Positions 46,561-58,789 of a stretch of DNA of 64,000 nucleotides are shown here, piece after piece. The DNA is from Cryptomeria japonica (lineage: Eukaryota; Streptophyta; Pinopsida; Cupressales; Cupressaceae). The translations under genes and the position numbers were made by a program. The notes below the pieces were generated by a model. It did no database searches, was not told the origin of the DNA, and saw nothing but the letters and a program-made list of their open reading frames with translations. The stretch covers positions 37,826,911 to 37,890,910 of the forward strand of contig NC_081412.1 in assembly GCF_030272615.1 (NCBI RefSeq), written 5' to 3'. Each line of letters opens with the position of its first letter. Position 1 is the stretch's first letter.

Positions 46561-47369
46561 TGTATATGGTGAAAATGGATAACAATAATAACGATATTGA
46601 AAGGCTAAATGAATTCAACCACAAAACCCTAGCCTAACAACAACAAAGATTCACCATAACATATGAAGATTACCTAAGACAATGCAAATCAAATGAAATC
46701 ACAAAGATTATACCATCACATGTCCAATAGGGTTTGGATCTCCATTCTTCCTATCTCCATTGATATTGCTTGATATATTTGCTCTCAGATTTTATGTGTG
46801 GGCAAGAGCTCAACAAAGAATGGAAATGTGGTTGCAAGTAGGATCGCCTATGTTCAAAAGCATAGTCTAGTCAAGTAGTCAACGGGGGGTGCATAGATTG
46901 ATTAGAATGATTGATTAGGGTTGATAATGAAGGAAACATCTCCTTATATAGAAGACACTATAAGAAATGGAGGGATAAGATTGAGAGATGTAAAAGGAGG
47001 TCGGCTATGATTAGAGGGTAGGTAAAAGAAATAATAAAATAATGAAAGGGGTAGGTAGTGTATGAATTAAGAGATGAATGACATGTGTCATGGGTAGAAA
47101 AGGTTAATGAATTAATTAAATAAATAAAGATTTATATAATTAATAGAAGAAGGGGGATCAATTAAATAAATAAGATATTTATTTAATTTAGGAAAAGGAT
47201 AATTTAAATAAATAAATGTATTTATTTAAATGAGAAATAAGGCTAGAAGAGGATAAATGAATTAATTAAATAAATAAAGATTTATTTAATTAATAGAAGA
47301 ATTAAGCTTAGATAATTAAATAAATAAAAATATTTATTTAATTAGACATGACAATTTTAGGTGTCTACA
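46561..47369 (-). repeat. 5' LTR of the gypsy element
   Basis: 809 bp; on the minus strand it starts TGTAGACACCTAAAATTG and ends CACCATATACA. A minus-strand TATATAAG at 46943-46950 is a good TATA box. Repeats of AATTAAATAAATAAA make up its 5' third (47100-47340). No second copy was found in the window. Confidence 0.8.
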
Positions 47370-49739
47370 CTTATAATTAAATAGAATTTACCAACTTAAA
47401 TATAAAAAAAAAGAAACTCTCATAGATCTATAATATTACTAATAGGTGGGTCTATTTTAATAATTAGCATCATTTAAGAAATATTATCCACTTAAATCAA
47501 TGTATAAGAAATATTCTACAAAATAAAACATCATAATGCCCATGCAACTCAAACAATACTTTTTAACATCTAAAGATGCATTAGTATAAGTTCCATCAAA
47601 ATCAAAAAAATAATCATGAGAGACAAAGAGAGAATAGATAATGAATAAATGACTCCATTGATTTAGATAATGAAGGTAACTTCCATGGAATTACAATTTA
47701 GTACCCTTGCAATATTTAACCATTATCGTCAATTAGGCTACCACTTTATATTTTCAACTTGATAGGATTCGATTCAACTACTCTCTTTTGGTTTTAACTA
47801 AATTCATTAAAGTCATAAGTTATATCTATGAACTTGTCAATACATGTACTACTTTGTTGTGTTCTTTGCTAGAATCATTGGATGATTTAGTGATCGCAAC
47901 TAGTAGTACTACACTAAGTTGAAGCTTGAATAAATAGTAGGTTCTCTACTCTTGGAGGAGTTAAAACAAAAAAAACCATATTTTTTTATATTCAATTTTA
48001 TATTGGTATTTTCTTGTTCAAAGTCGCAACCCACAAAATGTGATTCCAATATTGATCTATATTTGATTCTTATTTTTGTTAAATCTGCCACTAGTGTGAT
48101 TTATTGTCCTCTTAACTTAAATCAAGCTATGTAAATTTAAAGCCTCGCAACTTTTGATAGAGAGCATATTTTTTCATGCTTCATGTGGCATTGAAAAGCT
48201 GGTTCGTAAATCTTCATAGATCACACAATTATTTTCTAGATTATTCCCTCATATTTTATATTTTATTTTTTGTGATTTCACATTCTAGTCATTTACTTGG
48301 ACATCTTGGCACTTGAAAATGACCATCTTACATGAGATGAATTTGTTTGATATGTTTTATATGTATTGATTTTATTGATCTTTTAATTTTTTATTTGAGG
48401 AGGTATCATAGGTTTCTCTATTCATCCTTTTGTGGTAAAATTAGAAAGGGATAACTACGATTCTTTTGTAAAATGATATCTTGATAAGTTCTAGGTGGTG
48501 TAATCATTTTCCTTTTATGTATGGACTCATACCTAAACTAGAAACACTAGAAATTATATAATCTTGGTGTAACGTCATTGACCATGTAGGAGTGATTTGA
48601 TCTAGTATCAAGATCATGATTCTATGTGTAATGCATTGGATATTGATTTCCCCCACACACTTTGAAATAGACTTTAGGAGATCCATGGAGACCCTCATAT
48701 CTCTCCATTCCTAGAGGATCCTATTGTAGATTGTTTCATTCCCTTTGTAGTTGAAGATCACATACCCTTCGATGGTGATACTTAAGAGGAAATTTATTAT
48801 ATCATAGGTCTTGCATGTTTTGACAATTTAGAGGCTTGTCTCATTCTTCAAGTACTCATCCTATCAAGACCTAATATCCATCTTAAATGTGTTTTATTAT
48901 TTTAGATTATTATCTCCAATTCCATAAACCCAATTGATTTAGTCTAGCATGGCATTAATCACCTTCTAAACATGACCACTTGGGATTCATATCTTTTGAA
49001 TATATTATCCTTGTTTGAGGAGTTTAGAATTACATATGTTAAATATTATTTTGAGGATATTGATATCCTGTTTCATGGTAGCTATGCCATCATTGGCAAC
49101 CCATCATATTTTCTTTGGCGCTCATTCTACTTCGATCCTCACAAGATTCTTTATCATCATTTTGTTCCAACATGTGAATATGTGTGAAGTTTTTGGAGAC
49201 ACGAGTCTATTTAGATTTTAATTTTGTATTTACCCAACTTATTATAATGACATTTCTAGTCACTAATGTATTTATTTCTTCCTAAACGAAAAAGATGTTG
49301 TTTGCAAGTAATGGATCATGTTTTTTCTTCAATCTTTCATCATTAGCACGTGACCTACTTCTTTATGGGGAGTTTTGTATTCTCGTTTTATCTCTCTTAT
49401 TAGGGTGGTATTTACTATAAAAAGGAGGCATTGGTTATTAGAGGAAGATAAAAGGATAAAGAAAAGAGAAAAAAAGAAGAAAAAGGACATGTTATCATGT
49501 ATGTAAATATATAGTATATCTTTAGAGATTGGGCTAAGTAAGGAATTAGTGAGGATTAATAGTGATAGTTAGAGTATTATCAAAATTAAGAATCCTATTT
49601 TTCACACACACAAAAAAACACATTCATATTCATTATCATTTTAAAGTTCAATTTAAACATAAATTAAACATCTAACTTTTACAAAAGAATCCTATAATTA
49701 AATACAACATTTAGAAATACAAATTTAAACATTCAGACT
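47370..49739. other. AT-rich DNA, one possible unidentified coding relic
   Basis: Mostly featureless. Between about 48640 and 49200 on the plus strand short frames overlap (for example 48972-49187, with a run of aromatic residues and a DPHKILYHH motif), suggesting very old coding sequence. I could not assign a family. Confidence 0.35.
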
Positions 49740-50045
49740 TTTACGCATGATTAAAACAAAGAGAGAGAGGGGGGGAGTAGGTAATTTGAGATACAACGAG
49801 TTAGAGAGAGAATAGATAATTTGAGAGATAGAGAGTAGGTAATTATAGAGAGTAGGTAATGATAGAGAGAGGGTAACATGTGAAAGAAAGAGAGGGGGGT
49901 AATGTGTGTTTGTGTGTGTGTGTGAGAGAGAGAGGGGGTAATGTGTGTGTGTGTGAGAGAGAGGGGATAATGAGAGATTGAGAGAGAGAGAGAGAGTATA
50001 ATGACAGAGATGGTAACATGTACGTGTGTGTGAGAGAGAAGGTGG
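49740..50045 (+). repeat. (GA)n/(GT)n-rich simple repeat
   Basis: GAGAGAG, GGGGG and TGTGTGTG runs interleaved with TAGGTAAT/GGTAATG words. The Ser/Leu-rich frame on the minus strand is a by-product. Confidence 0.9.
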
Positions 50046-50059
50046 GTTTATTGTTGATT

Positions 50060-50480
50060 TTCATCTAGGGTTTATTGTTTGCTAATTTTTTAGGGTTTGT
50101 TGTTCGTTTATTTTCTAGGGTTTATTGTTCATTTTTTTCTATCTAGGGTTTAGTGTTCGTTTTTCTATTTAGGGTTTATTGTCTATTTTTTGTGTCTAAT
50201 GTTTATTGTTCATTTATGTTTATGTTTTTTGTTTTTTTCCTACAGTTTTTACTATTCATGTTTTTTGTTTTTTTCCTACGTTTTTTACTATTCATGTTTT
50301 TTGCAATATTTAAAAACTAAAAACTATTTTAAACATGAAATAAAATAAAATAAAAAATGTTTTTCAAACTTTAAAACACTAAAATTAAAAAATAACAATA
50401 AATTAACATTTTTTTAATGAAAAATAATAACAATAAATTAACATTTTTTTAATGAAAAATAATAAAAATAAATAAAAATA
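50060..50480 (+). repeat. Three adjacent small minisatellites
   Basis: First, a TAGGGTTTATTGTTCG-type unit of about 30 bp, four or five copies (50060-50200). Second, a TTTTTTCCTAC(A)GTTTTTACTATTCATG-type unit of about 40 bp, two copies (50228-50300). Third, an AATAATAACAATAAATTAACA unit of about 43 bp, about two and a half copies (50385-50480). Confidence 0.8.
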
Positions 50481-51649
50481 AATATAAAAAATGGTCTGGG
50501 GGGTCAGCTAGGATGAAAAAAATGGGTACTTGTGCTCCTCTAAAACGTCTACCCATTTTTGAAACAGTGAAAATGATGGAAAATGGTTTAAAATAAATAA
50601 ATAAATACATTCCAAAAATGGGCGCCCATTTTTTTTCAAATTGGGCACCAGATTTTAAGAAAACAGGCACCCGTTTAGCTTCGGGCACCCGTTGCTAAAT
50701 GGACACCCATTTTTGAATGGCTTGTGCATTTACCCTATGCTCCTGCATGTTTGGCCCCAAACTTTAACCACTTAATGGTTAGATTGGGTAAATGGGAAAT
50801 ATTTTCTTGTGTCAGCCTTCTCCAAGTTTTCACATGAAAATTCTTAGGAGAGGTATACAAGCAAGGTATCCTCCCTGATTTTGAGAGAGCACAGAAATAG
50901 CTTGATGATATAGATACAAAAGGAGACACCAAAAAGACAACTCAATTCCAAGAGCATGAGATCAAACATTAGGGCATTGAAGATTAGGAGTAATTTGTAA
51001 ATCAATACATTTGTGATGACACCTATGATCTTCTATTCCTAAATTCAACTATATTTGAGTCAACATCAATGTATCTTCATGAGCATTTCAACATCAAGAA
51101 TGTCTATGAAGGTATCATATCAATTATTTTCGGACCTAGAGTTGCTTTGAGATTATTGTAGATTTATCTTTATCGTATCAAGCTTATCATTTGTCTCCAA
51201 ACCTCATTTAGAGTCTAATCTCATATCATATCATACCATATAGTTGCTTCCACATTCTAGAATTTGCATTGCATCCTAATCTTGAGTCTCATACATTGTC
51301 ATATAACTAATCCTAGGTCAAAGATCAAAAGTACAATGACATATGCTTGTTAAGATGAGCACAAGAAAGAAGAGAAATGAAATAAGAAGGAGAATTTTTT
51401 TTGGAAAAAAACCTTAATGATGAAGAACAAATTAATGTCAAGGATTAGGAAGAACAAAAATTGAAGTTGATGATGAAGAGGTAACCCAAGACATGTAGAG
51501 GAAGCACTTCATGATCATAGATTCACTACACTATTTAAACAAGTTGTCAAATGTAACCCACAACATTATTTCAAAGCCCTTGTTAATGAAGGAATCAAAA
51601 TAGCTTATATTTTTGACATATCATGTTACTCACGCTAAATGTTAAATTT
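50481..51649. other. Non-coding; GGGCACCCG block and element leader
   Basis: 50500-50740 repeats words such as ATGGGCGCCCATTTTT, GGGCACCAGATTTTAAG and CAGGCACCCGTTT, partly homologous to 22890-22935. 50940-51650 is non-coding and resembles an LTR-element leader running into the gypsy fossil that follows. No clear LTR boundary was seen. Confidence 0.4.
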
Positions 51650-54350
51650 GTTGAATCAAGTGTGTCTAAAAATACTAAGACAAACAATTATGACCTGTTT
51701 ATTTACAACCAGGTTGCAAACGTTTTACAAAGACACCAGATCCAACACCTACAAATGATCCTATTTTGGATGAACCTATATCATTAAGACAAGAGTTAGA
51801 CACTCAAGAACAATCAGACATCATCTCACAAGTTTTCTATCAAGGATATATGTCCCTATCCTTTTGATCTAAGTATTCCAATGCTACATTTTCCTAGTCA
51901 TTAGGAGATACCAAAACTTGATAAATATAGAGGAAAATGGGATCCTAAGGGTCACTTGAGAGAATTTTGTGTCACTACTTTAGAATTTGTCATTTATGAA
52001 ACAAACCTTATGATATTATTCCCTCATAGTCTTGGAGGATGGGCTCAGAAACAGATTTCACAACTACCACCAACTAATAAGTCTTTTGAAGAATTGGCTG
52101 ATAAATTTATTTCACATTATACTTATAACTATGAATATGAAGTGACCATGATGAACCTCTTTACCACCAAACAAAAACAAGGAGAATTCTTTGTCTCATT
52201 TTTAAAAAGATGGAGATAGTTGACCAAAAGAGCACCTTACAACATTCCTAACAAACAACATCTTGATCTTTTTTGTTGAAATCTAGACAAGGACATTGGA
52301 AAAGAACTTTGCCTTAAATGTTTAGACTCCTTTGATGAAGTAATAAAAATGGGATTTCAAAATTTTGAACAAACCCTTATTGATGATGGCACTATCAAGA
52401 TAAATAATGATAGAGATTACAAGACAAACTCAAATTCAAATGACACAACACCCTTTTAGGCTAAAAACAAGAATGTGGTTAATGATGGAGTTGTTGATGT
52501 GAAATCTACTAAAACCTCACCACTCATTTATAACCTTAAAGGTTCATTTTCAGACAAGGGAAAATAAAAAAAAGAGCTATCCTAAATGAAAATTTACACC
52601 ATTAGGACAACCACTTGAATCGGTATTGAAAGTGATCTTATAACACTATCAAAAATAAGAGAGTATAATCCACAAGTCAAAACCCCATGTTTGAATGATA
52701 ATCACTTTTGTGAGTATCATAGACACAATGGACATAAAAATAATAGTTGCAATCGAATCTAAAATGTGATACAAGATCTTATTGATGAGAGAAAAATTAC
52801 AGTTGATGGACACACCCCTTTTGGTAAATATGATTGTGAGATGTTCAAAAATCCCTTCCCTAAGCATGCAAAGGATAAAGGGAAAGCCATTAAATTTGGT
52901 GATGGTGTAAATTATACCCATGCTCAATATTACTATGTCATAACTTACATCGATGAGGTAGATAATCATGTAAATACTTTCATTATAAAAGGCAAAGAAC
53001 TTGAATGCAATGTCACCACACATAGAGGCACAGTTATCCTTCGAGTTCCTAATTCTAAACCTACTACACCAACTTTGAGATATAACCTTATAAAACATTG
53101 AGGCACGACACCCACACAAAGTTCTATACTTGAGATTCTACGCTTATCTCTTGAGCATAAAGCTATCCTTGACAAAGCACTTTCTAATGCTACTATACCT
53201 ACTAACCTACATGTAGATCAATTCCAAGCTATGATAGGACATATAGCCTCCCCTCACAATCTCACTTTCACAGAAATTGATGATTCATACATGCAACAAC
53301 CTTATAATGTGCCCTTACATATTAAATTTTTTATACATAAAATTAAGATCAAGCGAACTTTGATAGATGGAGAAGTGGGTGTTAATATTTGTACTTTGAA
53401 AGTAATCACTAAATTAGGGTTCTCTAAGAATGTAGTGGATCCAGAAAAGAAAATCACCATCAAAGATTATGATGAAGAGGAACGTTCATCTAAAGGATGA
53501 ATTACATTACCAATTAAGGTTGGTCTTGTGGTTAAGGATGTGGTTTTCCAAGTCCTCAATCTCCCTTTGACTTACAATATCATTCTTGGAAGACCATGGA
53601 TACATGCAATGCAATTTGTTCCCTCTGCATACCATCAATATATAAAATTCTCTCACAATGGTACAAAAATAACTATACCACGAGATACAAATCCTTTTAT
53701 GTATTCACAATTCCTAAGATTAAATTCACGATTACAAGGAATTGTGAAGCACCCCCTTCCCAAGCATATGCTTATCCTAAATATTTGAAATCATCCACTT
53801 CGAAATCTAATGAGACTTTAAGGTCAAAATACAAGTAAAAGAATACAAGGTGGGAGAGTATTCCATGAGTTGTGCACTTTGCATTGGAAAGTTACCATTG
53901 TCTTCTCGAAATTATGACAAACCATACATGATAGAAACCACATTAGATATTATCACTATGGTCTATAAATTACCAACCAGTTTTACAAAATGGGAAGCAC
54001 TCTATGATAAAATGAAAAAGAAGATCTCCTCGGCTACATATATAAAGATGAGAACACAGAAAAAGGATAGACTAAGAAACCAAACGTTAAAATAGAAATT
54101 AAATAATGTGGAAAAAGAATAGAGACAATGAAAAGGTATGGATATGATGATCACAATCCTCTTGGTCTAGAAAAGAAAGGTACACTTAAACCGATACAAC
54201 ATAATGGTGGAAGTAGAGCTTCTGGCTTAGGCTATGACATGCAGATTGGTAATACCTTAAGTACTAAGTGCAATTCAAGTGATGCAAGAGAGTCCTCTAA
54301 CACAACATGGGTTGAAGAGGAGGGTACCATTGATGACATTGATGATTAAA
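51650..54350 (+). mobile_element. Decayed gypsy gag-protease fossil with G-patch
   Basis: The plus-strand order is gag core (about 51955-52220; GWAQKQISQLPP, FVSFLKRWR), Cys/His stretch (FCEYHRHNGHKNNSC near 52700), protease region (about 53340-53700; NIILGRPWIHAMQFVPSAYH) and a G-patch-like segment (KRYGYDDHNPLGLEKKGTLK, then GLGYD, near 54130-54240). It is clearly the same family as the minus-strand element at 39.9-44.0 kb. It is broken, with about ten or more interruptions. RT, integrase and LTRs were not identified. It is old. Confidence 0.75.
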
Positions 54351-54794
54351 TTGTTGGTATTTATGAGTATGAAGGGTTATTTATATTGAACATCTGGTAG
54401 GATTGAGATGGGGAGTGAACCATTTTGGAAATTCAAAAACAATTATTAATCAACTTATTTAACAACATCGCTCAGTCGTCAACACCAAAAGATGATTCAG
54501 AACTTCTTTTTACCTTGCAAAAATGAAGTGATTTTCTTTTTAACCTTTGCAAGAAAAAAGTGAGATCCTTTTTAAAGCACCAAAAAAAGATGAAGTTCTT
54601 TTTACCTTGTGTAGCATGAAAAATTGAAAAGTAAAGTAAAACCCTAATCTAACTCCATTAGACCTGCATGAAACATTAGCACCTACAAAACCTTTTTGAA
54701 AGATTAGTCGAGATTGTGAGCTTACAAGCCTAAAATTTTCTTTTGTGTTACAAAGATTGGCTCTATGTCTATGACACATGTGCTAAAACGTATA

Positions 54795-54995
54795 GAAAAT
54801 ATGCCAAAATAACAACTATATGCACTACAATATTGATTAAAAATGCTAACAAAAATGTCAAATGCACTACAAAAATGACCTTATATGCGCTAGGAGCATT
54901 GTCAAAAGTGATAGAAGTATTGTCAAATGCACTAGAAGAGCTTTCAAATGCACCACAAGTTATGCCAAATGCACTGGAAAATCCTACATTCTAGG
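54795..54995 (+). repeat. About 25-bp minisatellite (ATGCACTA... unit)
   Basis: Degenerate tandem units of the form ATGCACTAcAAnAnTGnCAA (for example TATGCACTACAATATTG, AAATGCACTACAAAAATG, AAATGCACTAGAAGAGC), about eight copies. Confidence 0.7.
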
Positions 54996-55032
54996 CCTGT
55001 GTGAAAATTTTTAACAAAATGTTAAAATCATG

Positions 55033-55058
55033 GGTTCGGGCCCCATGGTGGGTGCCAA
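55033..55058 (-). other. Primer binding site of the outer element
   Basis: The minus strand reads TTGGCACCCACCATGGGG next to the LTR edge at 55062, a classic plant gypsy primer-site form. It fixes the element as minus-strand with its 5' LTR to the right. Confidence 0.75.
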
Positions 55059-55994
55059 AAATGTATGCCTAAAAGGTGGTTGTCAATCAAATAACAGTAG
55101 AATAATAAACATATCAATGAAACATTATATGTAAAGGATCTAATAAATAAAACAAGTTAAATAAAGAATCCTTCCAAGACATTCCATTGTCCTTTATCTC
55201 CAAGGATTCTTCAAGTCATGGTTGCTCTCAGATCATTGAGCAACTAACCTTTAGAATGAAAACCTAAAGAAGGATTGATGAGTTGATAATGATCTATATT
55301 CTAATGCAACTAAGATCTAGATAGATTATAACAAAGCTTGTTATGATGTAGGTTTTATGCTATGATAATGAATTACCATGCTAACATGATATATGCTATG
55401 CTAATGATAACAATGCTTCTAAATGATTCAACTTATGATAGAGACAAAGAGAGACAAAATCTAGATTCTAAGATTGAAACTTGGTTGCCTTTGATAATGA
55501 AGGGATGAGTCCTATTTATAGAAGAAATGGGAAATTGGATGGTTAAGATTGAATTATCTTAACATGGGCTGGGATTGCATGAACCTCAATCCATGTGATA
55601 CTTTCAATCCAATCCTATGTTGACAAGTGTCAACATGAGAAGGCTTGAGAGGAGAGAGAATGGGAATTAAATGCCTAAAGAGACATAAGAGTTACCCTTG
55701 GGGGTTTGGTTAGGGTTAGTTTTGTGGATAAATCTTTTATCCAAGGGTTAAACTCTTGTGCAAGGGTTAAAGGATAACCATGGTCAAAGAAATGAATACT
55801 TGAAGAGAATTCAGTATTAGATGAATGTTTAAGTTAGAGAAAAAGTCTCAAACCCAAGGTCAAAGATGAGTAGACCTTAAAGGCTTAGGAAGACTTTGGA
55901 GGTTAACTTGTGTAAGGGAGAAAGGCTTTAAGGCATTGAGAAGTGACTCCTTCCTAATCCTTAGTTTAGAAATGTCCAAATGTTTAGGAGGGGG

Positions 55995-57595
55995 TGGTGC
56001 AGGAGCACGCTTCTAAGGTCTTCCTCCTTTTGGTTTTTGTTGGTGTTTTTCTTCTTTAAGAAGCCATTGTAAATGTAATAAGAGCCATGAGCTCATTGGT
56101 CTTATTTAGGTCCTAGTTTAGGTCCTAGATTCTCAAGTCTTGGTTGAGGTTTCTTGTGGAGGAGAGGGTATGTGTGCCATTGATGAGTTTGGGGTCCTTT
56201 TAGCATGGTGGTGTCCATAGGATAGCCCAATGTAGGCCTAGGAGTCAAGAAAAGCAACATTGCAAAAGTTGCTCAAAAGTTGCAAAAAGTTGCATGACAA
56301 CTCTTCAAAGTTGTCAAGCAACTTTTCCACCTAATAGGTCAAAAACCTTAGTTTAGCGTGGAGAACCCTAATTTTGGCACCAAGACCAAGGAAAGGATAC
56401 TATATATTGTTACAAACCCTAAAATGAGGGGTTGGATGTTAGTTTTTGTACGACCCAAGAAAAGAGACCTTGACTGTGACTGTAATTTTGTTGCCAGTCG
56501 GCTCAAATGGAGCATCAGAGAGTGATAATGGATTGTTTTGCAGACTAAACTATGTTGAGAGATTTATGTTGTGTTTAATCTTCCATTTTGAGCAATTATT
56601 TTTGTTGTGTTGTGCAGGTTTTGAGTCCTTTGTAAATATTTTGTAAAACACTCTTTCACTGTCTAGTTTTGGACTATTTTGTGTCAATGGGTTGACAAAT
56701 CCTATCCCCATTGTGGAATCACCATGAAACCATGGGGAATAGGAGTGAAGACCCTATACATTACCTTAGAGAAAGCAGGGCCCTTGAAGATGCAGGGAAG
56801 CCAACCAAAGACCCACTTCTAGGCGAGACTGGACAATGCCCAGCTAGGAAGGGTTAAGGTTGTAGAGGTTCGTGAGAGCAAGGAAGGTCAGAAGAGGATG
56901 AACCCTTTTCAAGAGTTGTAGAGGGGTGTGTGGAGCACCATTGGTGAGAAGGAGGAGCTTCCATCAATCCAGACAAGGTGGTAAAAACACCAAACCATCA
57001 CTATGACCCTGGCAGGCCTAAAAAAACCCTCTTAAAAAACCCTTAAAAACCCCAAAATTCACCTAGGGCAGTGTACAGACACTTGGAGGCCCAAAACCTG
57101 GAAAATATTTGATCGTTTTCCAACTGAACATTAGTCCTTTTGGGAAGTTTCATAAGTTGGGTCATCATTTGCAAGAGAGAGCCCTAAAAGTCCAGAATGG
57201 AGGCCTAATTGGGCTCATTCCTTGTAGCCCTATTTTGCAGGAAAGAGGCAAACTATTGAGATTGGTAACAAATAGGAAGGTGTAAACCCCTTGGGGGAAC
57301 ATGGATGGATGGAAAACCATGTCTAAGACCTGTTCTATCCTTGCTAGGACCTAAGAAGGTGTAGGACAAGCCAAACCCTTATTAGCCTCAATAAGGGTTC
57401 TTTTGAATCGCATGAGTAGGTGAGACCTTAGGAGAAGTATTACAAGTTGTTGGTGGGTGGATTGGGAAAGGTCAGGGGATTCCACAAGAAAGGGAAGTCT
57501 TAGAGACCCTAGGGTGTGGTTAGAACACCTGGTGATCCAAGGAAAGCATCAAAGAGCATAGACTAGGCTAGTCTATCCCATACCCATTCCCATAA
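55995..57595 (+). repeat. 5' LTR of the chromovirus
   Basis: Starts TGGTGCAGGAGC, ends CATTCCCATAA, 1601 bp. CTATATATT at 56400-56408 is the likely TATA box. About 4 percent different from the right LTR in the part compared. Confidence 0.9.
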
Positions 57596-57598
57596 GAT

Positions 57599-57610
57599 TG
57601 GTATCAGAGT
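57599..57610 (+). other. Primer binding site (Met tRNA type)
   Basis: TGGTATCAGAGT, three bases after the LTR end, matches the initiator Met tRNA site except at the last base. Confidence 0.85.
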
Positions 57611-57875
57611 GAGTTAAAGATTTGGTGGACCGTGCATGTCTCTATATTCTAGTGAATCAATAGGGGAGAAAATAATGGTCACTAATGTAGATTTGGCTAG
57701 GGAGGTAGAAGAGCAAAAGGAGAAAAATAGACTCCTTGAAGAAGCTATGAGTGAGATAAGGGACAAGCTACAAGAAGTGGTTGATCAGAGGGCACATGGA
57801 CTCTAGGGTGAGGACACCAAGGATAAAGGAAAGAAAACTATTGATATAGATGGCATTATACCTGAACCAGACCCC

Positions 57876-58780
57876 TTGATCAATGAAGAACCTTTTGTAA
57901 AGGCCATTAAGGCTTTGAATCCAAAATCTTTTGAAGGATTGACACTTTTCAGTGGGAGGATGGATATTGACACTGTCATGGAATGGATTGAGGGTATGGA
58001 GAACCATTTTGAGTGTGAGGGTGTGATAGAAGCCCAAAAGGTTAAGGTTGCCAAATCTAGACTAAGGGGAGAAACCTTGACATGGTGGAAATACTTACAA
58101 GAGGAGAGGATTAGCATGGGGAAGCTACCTATTGCAAATTGGAAGGCCATGGTGAGTAAGATCAAAGAGAACTACTTGCCAAAGGACTATGAAGTCCAAC
58201 TTCATAAGAAGAGATAGGGATTAAAGTAGAAGGATCTTGATGTGGCCTCCTACATAGAGGAGGTTCAAAAGCCTTGTCTTAGATCCAAAGTCCAAGAAGA
58301 AGAATCTATCAAGGTGGCTAGGTATCTAAGTGGCCTAAAGTGGAACATCCAAGAGGAGATAAGCCTATGGACTCCTACCACTGTCCAAAAGTGTCATCAG
58401 CTTGCTACTAAGGTAGAATAGAGGAACACAAGGAAGGGAGACTCGAATAACAGGGGTAGAGGCAGAGGTAGAGATCAAATGAATCACCGAGGTGGTTACC
58501 AAAGCAAGACAAGTGAACAAAGGAATCAAGGAGAGTCCAAGTTGATTGAGCATAATAGTGAGACCACTCTTAGAGGAGGTCATTCTCAAGGTAGAGGTGC
58601 ACAAGGGGCCCTAGATAGGGGCAGGGGTACCGGTAGGAGTAGTTCCTACTTTGCAGCCATGAAATGCTACAATTGTGGTCAATTGGGACACCTGACCTAT
58701 AGATGCCCTGACAAGCCTACATCATCAAATAGTGGAAAAAGGGTTTTTTATGCCCATGAAGACACATCAAGCAGTAAGAC
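57876..58780 (+). CDS. Chromovirus gag with CCHC zinc knuckle
   Basis: Gag core at 57900-58215 (MEWIEGMENHFE, KSRLRGETLTWWKY, LPKDYEVQLHKKR). Downstream is a Gly/Arg/Gln-rich tail, then the CCHC knuckle CYNCGQLGHLTYRCP near 58665-58710. It is the homologue of the gag at the left edge of the window. Broken as a whole. Confidence 0.85.
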
Positions 58781-58789
58781 ACCTGAGGT

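Larger units (their letters stand above)
39895..47369 (-). mobile_element. Gypsy-type LTR element: gag, protease, integrase tail
   Basis: The minus-strand order is LTR 47369-46561, primer site 46560-46541, a 2.5-kb leader with tandem repeats, gag N-terminus (44007-43354), gag core (about 42900-42300; MEWFSQLPP, SFLQRWRNL), a Cys/His stretch (FHKSKGHKIGNCHRL near 42150), protease-like region (41409-41086; NILLGRPWIH) and an integrase C-terminal tail (about 40100-39895; NFKPNWLGPYIITAAYGSRA). RT, RNase H and the integrase core are not seen. It is broken, with several interruptions, and one-ended. It is related to the plus-strand fossil at 51.65-54.35 kb. Confidence 0.75.
54360..55061 (-). mobile_element. 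Leader of a minus-strand LTR element
   Basis: Non-coding sequence between the primer site at 55058 and the plus-strand fossil. It contains a minisatellite and TTCTTTTTACCTTG-type repeats at 54500-54620. No coding part of this element is visible: to its left lies the oppositely oriented fossil. Confidence 0.5.

Noticed and set aside
49843-50064. Minus-strand Ser/Leu/His-rich frame
   Set aside because: Translation of GA/GT simple repeats.
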